A stretch of DNA of 64,000 nucleotides from Engraulis encrasicolus (lineage: Eukaryota; Chordata; Actinopteri; Clupeiformes; Engraulidae). The DNA is taken from assembly GCF_034702125.1 (NCBI RefSeq), contig NC_085875.1, forward strand, positions 18,126,225 through 18,190,224, given 5' to 3'. Position numbers and translations under genes: made by a program. This document shows positions 52,188-64,000 of the stretch, piece after piece; the stretch's first letter is position 1, and the number at the start of each line of letters is the position of its first letter. The notes under the pieces are model-generated. The model was not told where the DNA came from. It did not search any database and saw nothing but the letters and a program-made list of their open reading frames with translations.

Positions 52188-52661
52188 GTCTGTGCGTAGT
52201 GAGAGTGAAATGAGATTTTTCTCACCTTTGAAGATGATGTCAATTTGTGTGAGCTCGTCTCTGTGGTTCCAGAACTCAGCAATGCTCGGAGGGCACCTTC
52301 TCCTCTTCTCAGGCTATCCCTCTGCGATTGTTCTTTTCAGTTGCCTGAGCTGTATATCTTTGTCAGTCTCTATTTGGATTAGTTTATGTTTTTCATGACT
52401 CACAGGTAAGTTGTCATAAAGCAGGTGTACTTGCATGTCCATACCTTCACTCAGGCTGTCATCCTGGTCTTCCAGAGACTTTCTGGATAGCATGTCTGCT
52501 ACAGGAATGTCTTTGCCTGGCTTGTGGACGAAGGTGAAGTCGTACTTCTGCAGCTGTAGGAACATGCGCTGCAGTCTCGGTGGTGCTGCTGCGAGTGGCT
52601 TGCGAACGATTGACTCAAGAGGCTTGTGGTCGCTCTCGACGGTGATGGGATGGCCATAAAT

Positions 52662-53093
52662 TTACTGGTGGAAGCGTTTACATCCAAAGAGTATGGCGAA
52701 GAGCTCCCTCTCGATCTGAGCGTAGTTGACTTCACACTCAGTCACAGCTTTCGACGCATATCCGATGGGATAATAATAATAATAATAATAATAATAATGT
52801 TTGCCGTCTTGTAGTAATACTGCACCTAGGCCGTACTTGCTGGCGTCGACTTGCAGTGTAAGTGCTTTGTCGGGATCAAAGTATGTCAAGACTAGACCTG
52901 GCTCTCGTGTGATGAGGTCTTTGATCTTCTGGAAAGCCGCCTCGTGCTGCGTATCCCAGATGAACTCACTGGACTCTTTCAGGAGGTGACGTAGTGGTGC
53001 GTTGATGCTTGCAAGTCCTGGAGCAAACTTGGCCAGATAGTTGATCATGCCGAGGATGGTTTCGAGCTCACCTTTGTCTTTCGGCGGCTTCAT
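52662..53093 (-). pseudogene. Gypsy RNase H region with microsatellite in frame
   Basis: Begins with the RT thumb (LETILGMINYLAKFAPGL) and carries LTLQVDASKYGLGAVLLQDG and YAQIERELFAILFGCKRF. An (AAT)n tract at 52767-52798 encodes nine consecutive tyrosines between the first RNase H strands. Confidence 0.85.
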
Positions 53094-53871
53094 TCTTCTC
53101 TCTCACGGCGGCGATCTTGGCGGGGTCTGGCTTGACTCCATCTTTGGTGATGAGGTGACCAAAGTAGCTGACTTCTGTAGCGCAGAAAATGCTCTTCTCT
53201 GGGTTCAGCTTCACCCCTCGTTCTCTGGAACGTTGCAGCATTGCACGCAGGTAGTCGTTGTGTTCCTGTTTGGTCTTTCCGTAGATGAGGATGTCGTCCA
53301 CAATCGCCATGACACCTTGTAGATCTTCGTAGGTCTCATTCACTTTACGCTGGAACTCATCCTGAGCTGATTTCAGGCCAAAGGGAAGACGTAGGAACCT
53401 GTAGCGCCCAAACACTGTGTTGAAAGTGGTCAACATGGAAGACTCCTCTGTGAGCTTTATAGCCCAGTAGCCTGACTTTGCGTCCATCACACTGAAGTAG
53501 CTTGTTCCAGCGAGCCTAGCTGTGATGTCATCTAGTGTTGGTAATAGGTAGTGTGGACGTTTGATTACCTTGTTCAAGTCGCGAGGGTCTAGGCATATCC
53601 TCAGCTTGCCTGTGAGGGGTTTTTCTGCTGCTACCATGGAGTTGACCCATCCGGTTGGCTCGGTGACTCTTTTGATGACGTTCTGCCTCTCCATGCTCTG
53701 TAGCTCCTCTTGTAGGCGATCTCTCAGTGCCACAGGGACACGCCGTGGTGGATGTACTACAGGCATAGTGTTGGGGTCAATGTGGATGGTGCATTCCCCT
53801 CGAAACAGACCTATTCCCTTGAACACATCTGCAAACTCCTCCATTACTGGTTGTTCAGGTTGGTTAGACAC
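53068..53871 (-). pseudogene. Gypsy reverse transcriptase
   Basis: An open frame of 267 codons with RICLDPRDLNKVIKRP, FSVMDAKSGYWAI, LPFGLKSAQDEFQRKV and the catalytic box IVDDILIYG. A frameshift near 53085 separates it from RNase H. Confidence 0.9.
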
Positions 53872-53918
53872 AGACAGGATAAGTTCAATCAGTCCTAAAT
53901 CAAGGCATGCTCTTAAGC

Positions 53919-54844
53919 CTAACAGTACACTGGTGGTGCATGTGTGTCAACTACATGCAGTTGTAAAGTCATGTGTTTGTCTTTGTACTGACACTTCATG
54001 TTGCACTTGCCTCTGACGACGAGCTGTTCACCACCATACCCATAGAGAGGGCATGTTGAAGGTTGAAGCACGTTGTGTATTCCCAATCCATCAAAGACGC
54101 GTGTGGGAATGACGTTTGCAGTAGCGCTTTGTAGCGCTTTGTTTCGGTCCGACCAGCAGGCTAGCAAATGCTTGTTCTCTAACTGGAGCGCTGCCTTTCT
54201 GTGTCACTGCATCAATAAATAATCCGTTCTCACTGTCTGAATCATCGCTGTGTTGTGCTCTGGCTTCACTCACTGTGTGGACTTCTTTCCTACTCCTAGA
54301 GCGACAAACTTTAGCGAAGTGGTTCCACTTGTTACAGATCTTACACTGTTTGCCTTTCGCCGGGCAGTTATCTCTGTCATGCTGTTTATTACCACAGGAG
54401 CCACACGTTTGGCCTCGGTCTCTGTTGTCATCACGTCATGGTGGGGTTTCCAAGCTCCCTTCAACGGCTTCTTGCTAATGGCATGAACTGACTGGTCGCG
54501 CGAGTTGCCATTCATTGTTTTAATTTGAACTTGGGCGAGTTCATGTGACCTAGCGATGTCAAGAGCTTTATCCAGATTTAACTCTGACCCAACATTCAGT
54601 AACTTCTCCCGAACCTTAGGGGGTGTATGCCGAACACAATACGATCTCGTATCATTTCGTCTGTGTTAGCATAATTACAGTTTTTTGCTAGTAGCCTCAG
54701 TTCAGTTACAAACGGTTCGAACAATTCATTCCCGCCTTGTACCTTTTCGTTGAATTTATAACGGGCGAATATTACGTTGGTTGGACTTAGGTGAAACATA
54801 CTCTTCGAAGCGATCGTAGTATAAACGCTTTGGGCGTTTATCAC
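53919..54844 (-). pseudogene. Gypsy gag end, zinc knuckles and protease-like region
   Basis: Gag-like frame 54844-54596. Knuckles CGSCGNKQHDRDNC and CKICNKWNHFAKVC lie at about 54415-54305. A protease-like frame at 54167-53919 shows VIPTRVFDGLGI. Confidence 0.75.
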
Positions 54845-55247
54845 ATACTCACCTGAAACTCATTAATTAACTATCAGTTATCTGCATCCATCAGTCATCT
54901 GTGTGCTCATCGTGTCCATGTGTGAGCAACATGACCGAGCACAGAATATGTCCTTGTTTAGGGCACTGTGAGTGGGTTGCATGCATCCATGCTTGATCTA
55001 TGGTCTAATTAATTCCTTAACTTGTTTTCATTGCAGTGTGTGTGTGTGTGTGTGTGTGTCAGGAGGGGATCTGTCTTTGAAGTAGTGTGGTGGAGTCTCT
55101 TGGGGTTCCCAGGCCTCAGGCGGGACTGAATGGAGAAGGGGAAGCGGGTAGAATGGAGGGCGGTGGGGTAAGTGACGTTTTATAGAGGCAAAGCAGGCTG
55201 TACTACTCTCGCTACTCTAATATTCCAAACTTATACCGCAACTGCAG

Positions 55248-55249
<2 letters not shown>

Positions 55250-55303
<54 letters not shown>
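55250..55303. repeat. (CT)n microsatellite
   Basis: About 27 dinucleotide units in otherwise featureless sequence (54870-55830). Confidence 0.95.
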
Positions 55304-55308
<5 letters not shown>

Positions 55309-55833
55309 GCACCATACTACATACTCTGCTCCAGCAGCTTGTGTAGATATGGCTGCGAGTGATAAGACACCATCAGTTGAGTATGTTTAAATAATAGTAA
55401 CATTTGTTTTTTTGATGTGATGTAAATTTTTCTGAATTTTGTTGAAAATTCATATTTAAAGCACACCGAATTATCTTGTTCATTCATTGACTAATTGTTT
55501 ACAGAGGTTTCCCATATTCCAACATTTTCAATGTGTGATTATGTTTTTGATTCCGCTTGTGTCTATGATAAAGACATGCAATGTACATGTTGATGTGAAA
55601 AATGCTAAATGCTCATGCATTTCTTGCTGATACCATCGTGTGACTAACATGCAGTGCAGTGTGTTACATCTTAAAATGTGCTTACCTAGCCTTGAAGCTG
55701 CCAGGCCACAGCAGGAACTCTTTTCTGGGGGAAATGTGCATGATCCCAGCTCCCACTGCAGGCACTGCCCAAGGGGTTATCCTACTTTTGGTGGGCAGAA
55801 CCACGCCCTGGACGGTTTTGATGGTAAGATATA

Positions 55834-57450
<1,617 letters not shown>

Positions 57451-57719
57451 TATCTTTACTGTAACAAGACAATATGACTACTTTCAAAATCGATTGATAA
57501 TTACCCTAAAATGTTGCCTAACCACTCTTTAAAAACTAGACAAGATGCAGAGGGTATACCATGGGATCTAAGTCACTGTTTGTTATCTAAATCAAAATGT
57601 GATATGTTTGACCGGATTTCAATCCCTGAGCCATGTCTCTCAAAGTAAAACTGAGAAAATCAACAATTAAGCTTTTCCCCCCCTTTTTTTTGGTGAACTT
57701 CATGTTTTTTTTGCAGAAT

Positions 57720-57870
57720 GTGCAAGTGGAGGTCTTGAAGAAGCCACTCATTGCTTCAGAAAACAGTGTTGGTGAGAGACAGGGAAGGGCTGGCAAACGA
57801 CCCGGGCCGGGAATTGAACCTGGGTCGGCCGCGTAGTAGATGGGTGCCCTACCATATCAGCCACGGTAAG
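57720..57870 (-). repeat. tRNA-derived SINE head
   Basis: Minus strand A box TGGCTGATATGGTAGGG and B box GGTTCAATTCC, then GTCGTTTGCCAGCCCTTCCC, matching the SINE at 9.7-10.1 kb. Confidence 0.75.
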
Positions 57871-58599
57871 GCCAAGTGACATTTGTTTTAATAAATCACA
57901 AGAGTGGTGGCCTGCCTGTTGATAAAATGAGGCTTTGCCCGCAAATTACCAGAATATGGCAGGCTCGAATGCATCCTCCAGAAGTGCAGGTGATGTAGGG
58001 TGAGCAGTAAGACAATATCCCCATAGACCCACGCTGCTCTCTGTCATCTTGACTGCCCTATGCAGACAGTGTTTGCAAGTCAATCTACTTCATATACCAT
58101 CATTTCCTGCAGTGTCTGGCTTTGGAGGAACCCCCCGTGGATAAAACCCCCTTCATCAGCATCACAATTGCAAATGTGAGAATGACCTTTGAATTATGTT
58201 TTTGAAGATACAGAATAAAAACTTTGATCATTGATGACATCGAGCCTCGCATTACGCAAGTGGAGGGCACAGTAAAGAAGTAAATCAAATTGCAGCCGTG
58301 ATTTCAATCTGTGTTGTATTGTCATGTTCAAAAAGATGCGTGAGGATGTTGAATAACCCTTACATCATGTACGTTCCTGAGTTAATGACCTCAAGATGGA
58401 AGACTTTTTTGAACCTTGCTTTTGAACCTCTTTTTTTTGGCCTCGCTTCTCTTACTGTTTCTTATTGGGTTGGGAGGTACTGTATGATTCGCTCCCTGTT
58501 TCGGTACTATTGTGGAAAGGGATTCTTCTACACTGCATGCTGTCTTTTATGTCGGTCAAAAACTCAGGCTATGATCCCCTCAATATGAAAGAAAGTGAA

Positions 58600-58832
58600 A
58601 GTGAAAGCCCACCTGGGAAACTACAACTCCCATTGTCATTGTGACACAGCACACTGCACACAACAAAATTGCATTTATGCCTCACCCGTGCAAGGGGGGC
58701 TGCCCCCAATGGTACTCGGCGGGAGCAGTGTGGTGGGACGGTACCATGCTCAGGGTACCTAAGTCATGGAGGAGAATGGGGGAGAGAGCACTGGTTAATT
58801 ACTCACCCCACCAACCTGGCGGGTCGGGAGTA
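58600..58832 (-). repeat. tRNA-derived SINE, 5'-truncated
   Basis: Inverted copy of the SINE within pentraxin E; the tRNA-like head is cut after the GACCCGCC region. Confidence 0.8.
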
Positions 58833-59353
58833 TATAATGGGCTAGCCATGCCTTGCTAGTGACACAACACCTTCATCAGGCCAGGAGCAATACAAATATC
58901 GCTTCTGACCTCCGGAGAAATCGGGAACTCCACCCACTTTGTCGGGAAGCAATCAACTTTGAGCAGCCCCAACGGCCCTGGGAAGAGGCAATGACATTGT
59001 GGTTTAAGCACAGATGTTCTATTGGGACGAAGAAAATGTTTGGTTTAAACTTTGGCACAGCCTTTTCTGTCCTCGAACAGTAGCAAACCTAGGGAGGCGG
59101 GTTAACCAGGCGTTATCTTCTTGGTCAGACTGACATCTCGGTACGAGATTTGAAAGTCGATGATAATCAGGCAAATAGACCTGGAATGGGAAGTAATGGT
59201 CCATATGGTTCAAGGACTTGATATATTATTCAAGACAGATTGTCATTAATGCACAGGCCTACTGGGCACCAGGCCTAGGGGACACAGGTCCAGGTGGGCC
59301 AGGCCAAACTGTCCCCAACCACCCCATTGGTTGATGTCCTACCAGGAAGCATG

Positions 59354-59461
59354 GAGAATCTGAAGAAGACTGTTGAGGTCGAAACATTATCCTGCCATGA
59401 AAAAATAAAACACAACAAAAATAATTCTGTTCAGAAGTGTGCAGACTCCTCACTCTGAAAA
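59354..59461 (+). mobile_element. 108-bp retroposon with hammerhead-like motif and 15-bp TSD
   Basis: CTACCAGGAAGCATG flanks the insert exactly (59339-59353, 59462-59476). It contains CTGAAGA (59360-59366), a variable stem region, GAAAC (59381-59385), AAATAAAA and GTGTGCAGAC, in the same order as one arm of the palindromic element at 9790-10016. Confidence 0.65.
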
Positions 59462-60529
59462 CTACCAGGAAGCATGCACATAGGCTACCAATAATACTAG
59501 GAGTCCTATATAAGAAAGCGTGTCATGGTGCATATCACGTCCCCCTTAAAGGTGGGGGATGGGGGGACAGACTATTTTCACAGGATCACTCAATTCTTGA
59601 TTCACTTGTGTTGTGCTTGTCATTTTAATGCAAGCTACATTTTTGCGTAGCCTAGCACCGTGATTTTCAAAGTGAGGGCCGGGGGCCGCGGCAGGTTGGC
59701 AGGAAAAATATAGGAAAATAAACTGAACAATTTAATGAATTGAATAACTTAAGTAATCCAAAAAAAGCAACAAAAAAAACTTAACAATCCCAGTGGAGTA
59801 ATTGTCTTCTTTACAATGTAAATATCTTTATGTATTATGCTTTCTGTAGTAGGCCCAGGCCTATTCGAATGGGTTTCATGAGTGCACCATCGCGTTGTGA
59901 AACCGCAGAAAAGTGTGGCAAGGCCTATTAGGGGGCCTTGGCTAAAATCTACAGGTATATTGGGGCCATGTCATGATAAAGTTTGGGAACTGGTCTACTA
60001 GTTTAAAAGTTTGAGTTCTATGAGTTCAGTCAATTGCCTTCAAGAATAAAAAAGCATTACAAAAAAAACATACAGCAATATCCCGATGATTTTCCACGGT
60101 CTAATGAATTTCTCTGGAGCCTGACAACGGCAACCTTTAATTTATACATTAAATCTTCCGTTTAACCCCCAGTTAAAAGCATTACTTCAATGTGATCTGA
60201 TGGCTCTGGTAAAATCAGTAAACATTGCACGGCCAGGATCCATAAGACCAACCCTCAATCTCGGGTACAAACAAGCCATTCAAAATGGGCTGTTCCACTT
60301 CAGTGCATGAGGGAAACTATATTCAAAGCAGGTATAGCTACTTGACTCAAACAAAAAAAAGTAAACTGATAAAATATATTCTGAAACGTATTTGGATAAT
60401 ATATGCATTAATGTGATACCCCTTGTATTTGGTAAAACAGAGAACAACATTTAAAGTTCCCGGCCATGACAGGATAACCTCTACTTGAAAAGTTGGTATC
60501 GGCCATACTACAGCTGATCGGCCTCGACC

Positions 60530-60780
60530 CCCCGGTGCGGTCCATCGGACTGTCCGCGGCCGTTTTTAATTTTGAAATATTAGAGTATAGAATTTATATA
60601 CACACACGACAGCATTTACTGTCGACGCATGCCTCGTTTCTTTATTTAATTTTCAAATATAACTTTTAGGGCTGTTTTGTTAATACTTGGGCGAGGAATC
60701 CCCTTCATAACAATCAGGCCGTGAACCCATCCTCGGTCTCTCATAATAAGTCTCGTTTTTTCTGACAGCCAACTAACGTT
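60530..60780 (+). promoter_or_regulatory. zfand3: zfand3 promoter and 5' UTR region
   Basis: CpG content rises just before the zfand3 start codon (for example CCCCCCGGTGCGG and CTGTCCGCGGCCG near 60520-60565). No TATA box is visible, as expected for a housekeeping-type promoter. The transcription start cannot be fixed. Confidence 0.5.
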
Positions 60781-60851
60781 ATGGGGGACACAGGCAGCGA
60801 GAGGAGCAAGCCACCCTCCATACCACCACGATGTCCTTGTGGATTTTGGGG
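60781..60851 (+). CDS. zfand3: AN1-type zinc finger protein 3, exon 1 (partial)
   Basis: The ATG opens MGDTGSERSKPPSIPPRCPC and continues GFW, matching the highly conserved N-terminus of vertebrate ZFAND3, including the first cysteines of the A20-type finger. The exon ends at GG/GTAAGC after 23 codons plus two bases, and the next exon should complete a Gly. ZFAND3 has an N-terminal A20-like finger and a C-terminal AN1 finger and acts in the nucleus and cytoplasm in transcription regulation. The remaining exons lie beyond the window, so the gene starts here and runs rightward. Confidence 0.92.
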
Positions 60852-62801
60852 GTAAGCATCTTTAATCGTTTAACACCGACGTTATGATTTGAAATTGAGT
60901 TGAGCAGGAAGCTAACGTAGGCATCGGTACGCCAATGACAAGGGGAAATGGATAGCTAGCCAGCTAGCGTATGCTAGCCAGAGCTAGTTCTAAGCTTATC
61001 ACCGTAGCGTTTGCTAGCTCATCAGCCCGAGGCCACTGTCAGTTTGTCTTTGCCAGTATTCCATTGTTGTGTTGTGTAGGCCAGAGTTGGGGGTGGGGAA
61101 TGGAGACAAATACAGAATATCGAAAACCGCTGTTTTCGCTATTTTGTAAGCACGTTTGCCATTCATCCAACTAAGGAACATGTCGTCATGGTTGACATGA
61201 TAGATAAAACAAATGATTATGTGCTTGTACGTGGAAGCTAACACCAAAAGGCTAACTTTTAGTGTTAACGTTGCCTGGTCTGGCTCTCGACTGAATTTTG
61301 ATGGATTCAGAAGACCCATCCACTCTGTTTGATCAGCTGTCACTCACGTTAACCTGTTGGACTGTTGGACAGGGGTTGAAAGCCGAAGCTTCCCTTAATC
61401 TAATACAGGTATTAACTGTAATGCCCGGATAACAGCTGACTGGTGCCTGCCTAGCTAGCTAGCTGCCATTTACAGTGGCGTTTGGATAGTGTTATTCTGT
61501 ATATCATCATATTTATTATGGATTGCCCTCAGGTGTCGCTCGTAAAGCGACCGAAGCAAAAGATTTTTTCGAACGACCACAGAACCTTTTGGCTTTGACA
61601 CTAGAGCTGTAGAGCACAATAGAAGAACCATGACGCTGTTCAAATACATCGTAGATCCTAGTGTGAAGGATTTCCAAGCATTTAAAGGGGGGACACCGAC
61701 ACGTGATCAGAAGTGGGCGTATAGAAAAATCTATGAACGTCTGCGTTTTTGACGTTTAGCAGGTTAGTAAAGTTGGTCTACTATCTGCAAGCAACTGCCT
61801 GGTGAGTGACAAGAAGGAAGGATACAGAACATGTATTGCACATCATGCACAGTTGTTGCATCACGTTTACTAATGTGTTAAGAAGTCACATTAGATTTTT
61901 AGTCATCATTTTTTTGTGAGATGTTGCAGGATCAGCCTACTTGTATTGTGACGGCCTATTATTTTTTTCAAATAGGCTACTGCAATTTGAAACATTTGGG
62001 AAGCACTACTATTAACAGTAATCTCCATCTTATCAGTTTTTTTTAAATAATGAAGTAGGAGGACTAGTGATTGGATTAGTCTTAATGTGCAAAGGGTCCA
62101 CGCTCATTCTCATTGTTGTCAGAGAAGTGAAAAACAGCAAAAACAAAAAACACATTTTCCTTTGTGTCCGAACATGATGGAACATGATGAACATGATGAA
62201 TACTTCACTATTAGTAATGTACCCTTTACTTTAAAGTAAAAGGATTTTTTTCATGCTGCAACTTTCTCTTTATGTCTGGTACCCAAATGCAACATCTGAA
62301 TCGCATGTCCATCACCCACTGTTGTGGTCCATAGAAACCGTAAAACTTATTCTATTACATTAAGTTTTTCTACAGAAAACAAACAAAAACATGCCTTTTG
62401 ACATTCCAGTCATGGTGATGAATTGCTTAGAATCGACAGTAGTGCAAAAGAGCACTTTATTTACCACAGGCTTATTGTTGTAAGTAAGCCTAAATCTAGT
62501 TTTTCTTTTGAATGAAACATTTCCTCTTTACACCATGTTGCAAAGGTTCAAGTGAAAAACAGCCAGTGCAGTTTCCTTGTTTTGATCGGTGAGATGAGAG
62601 CCTTGGACTAGTCATGTTGTGCCTGTCAGTGTCCCATTCACTGTCCCCATGTGTGAGCAACATATGGTGCTGGAAAAAGAATGGTTCTGTTTGACCCCAT
62701 GTACCTGTCAGACAGCAAAACACTGCTGCATTCCTGTCGGAAATGTTAGGAATTCTGCAAGTAGGCCAGCAGAAGGGAAGCTGCTTCAAGAGCGCTCTCT
62801 T

Positions 62802-62899
<98 letters not shown>

Positions 62900-64000
62900 C
62901 GTGTGTTTGTCCTGTGTGTTTTGTGTTGTGCCTGATGGGTCTAAAAACCTTGAGCGTTGCGGTTGGCAGACTTTTACTCTCTCTGTTGAGAGATACTTCT
63001 TTGTCCTGGACCTGGCCTTGGTGTGGTGGGATGTACATTACATTTACCATTCTGAAGACTAAAGACTGTGCTGCATGTGTGGGCACATATCATGTGTTTG
63101 CCCCTCTGTGTATATTTGCCCAATGCGTGGGTAGGTTGGGGCCTTCCCTGTCCTCTTCCCCTCTACCCATCCCTCTCTCTGATTTCCCTCAAGAAGGTGA
63201 GATGGGGAGCTGAGGTGTGCAGTCCATGGTGGTGAACGGTGAACGTTGGGTGGCTTGATTGGCGCTCCAGCCGCCGCTCATAAGCCTTAATTGCGGATGA
63301 CATTTAGCAGGAGATGTCAAATTAATCCTAGCGGCCTTGTTATCCCCCTCGAGAGCGCCTCGCCTTGATTGGATTGGAGTGATGTCGAGGAGAAAAGCAA
63401 GGGAAGCAAGAGGTGGCAGAGGAGGAGGCAAGCAGTGAGAGAGAGAGATGATAGAGATGGACACACACGATGGGGAGAGCGAGACCTATTTGTTTTCCTC
63501 CCTTTGTGTGTGTCTGTGTCTATACTCTCATTTTGAAATGGAGTGAAAAGATGGCTGTAGCTCCCACCGTGGCTCACACACACACGCGCACAAAGCTGTC
63601 AGCTGAGCCGAGGTCTGTACTTTGAGGGTCTACCCTGAAAGTTCATGGTCTGCGAGTGCAAAACATTTTGCCTTGTAGTTACTGACTGACTGACTGCAAC
63701 AAGCTTTTCAGTCTTTGTCCTGGTCTATCATAACAGAATAGTAACCAAGTGGACAGGGGCTTCATTAAGCGCTGCTAGCCTTCTCCTTATCTAGAGGTAT
63801 ACGTAGGCCTGGAATGAAGACGAAGACCGATAATTTATTGCGATATTGGTGATGATCTTCACATTTTCAAGCTAAACCATCTCATATTAACTTAAAAATA
63901 GCGTAAGGTGGTGGTACGACATCATGCAACCATCTTCTAGTCTGTTAATGCTGTTGGTCGAGGGAGTAAGAGATGTACGTAGCGAGCAATAGAAGACATT
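60852..64000 (+). other. zfand3: zfand3 intron 1 (5' part)
   Basis: Starts at GTAAGC. It has a long (CT)n microsatellite at 62804-62896 and otherwise no supportable feature. Confidence 0.7.
62804..62896. repeat. (CT)n microsatellite
   Basis: About 46 units. Frames through it (Ser-Leu or Arg-Glu repeats) are not genes. Confidence 0.95.

Larger units (their letters stand above)
51700..54870 (-). mobile_element. Ty3/gypsy retrotransposon, broken gag-pol without LTRs
   Basis: From 5' to 3' on the minus strand: gag (54844-54530), two CCHC knuckles, protease-like region, reverse transcriptase, RNase H and the first part of integrase, in standard Ty3/gypsy order. Frame changes separate most parts. 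Integrase stops short at about 51760, and no LTR is visible on either side. Confidence 0.9.
57453..60500. other. Repeat-rich interval, no gene seen
   Basis: Contains a minus-strand tRNA-derived SINE at 57720-57870 (TGGCTGATATGGTAGGG, GGTTCAATTCC), the inverted SINE at 58600-58832, the short retroposon at 59354-59461 and a possible decayed hAT copy at about 59645-59995. Confidence 0.5.

Overview
The window is genomic DNA of a ray-finned (teleost) fish. The evidence is spliced genes with GT-AG introns, long CA/GT and CT microsatellites, Tc1/mariner, hAT, L2-type LINE, RLE-type LINE and Ty3/gypsy fragments, tRNA-derived SINEs, and coding exons that read as teleost orthologues (dtd2, zfand3, CRP/SAP-like pentraxins). 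All gene calls come from reading splice sites, phases and translated motifs by eye; no search was run.

Region 1 (about 1.2-21 kb, minus strand) holds an unusual transposon-derived gene family. Its exons encode three recurring blocks: X (a WYDxVExY-type domain), HZ (an integrase-type HHCC zinc finger followed by the N-terminal half of a THAP zinc finger) and TC (the C-terminal half of the THAP domain). X enters in phase 0 and leaves in phase 1, HZ runs 1 to 2, and TC runs 2 to 0. The X-HZ-TC cassette therefore repeats in frame, with three complete cassettes plus a fused remnant between 20.4 and 11.8 kb. A separate member with its own candidate first exon lies at 3.86-1.23 kb. Between them sits a complete three-exon dtd2 (chiral-proofreading tRNA deacylase), with a frameshifted TC relic downstream of it.

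Region 2 (about 24.8-39.8 kb, plus strand) is a tandem array of secreted short pentraxins: four apparently intact genes and one multiply interrupted pseudogene. Each intact gene has a TATA box, a 5' leader exon, a signal-peptide exon and one large pentraxin exon. A TATA-driven exon encoding a signal peptide and collagen-like Gly-X-Y repeats lies just upstream of the pseudogene, and a decayed inverted relative of it lies 0.3 kb further upstream.

Region 3 (about 40-58 kb) is mostly mobile DNA: a hAT-like element with a nested LINE, a complete non-coding LTR element with a tRNA-Pro type primer site and ATGG target duplication, a hAT transposase fragment, an RLE-type LINE tail, a broken gypsy gag-pol and a second Tc1 element with an intact transposase.

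Region 4 (about 60.5-64 kb, plus strand) is the CpG-rich promoter and first coding exon of zfand3, with the start of its first intron running off the window.
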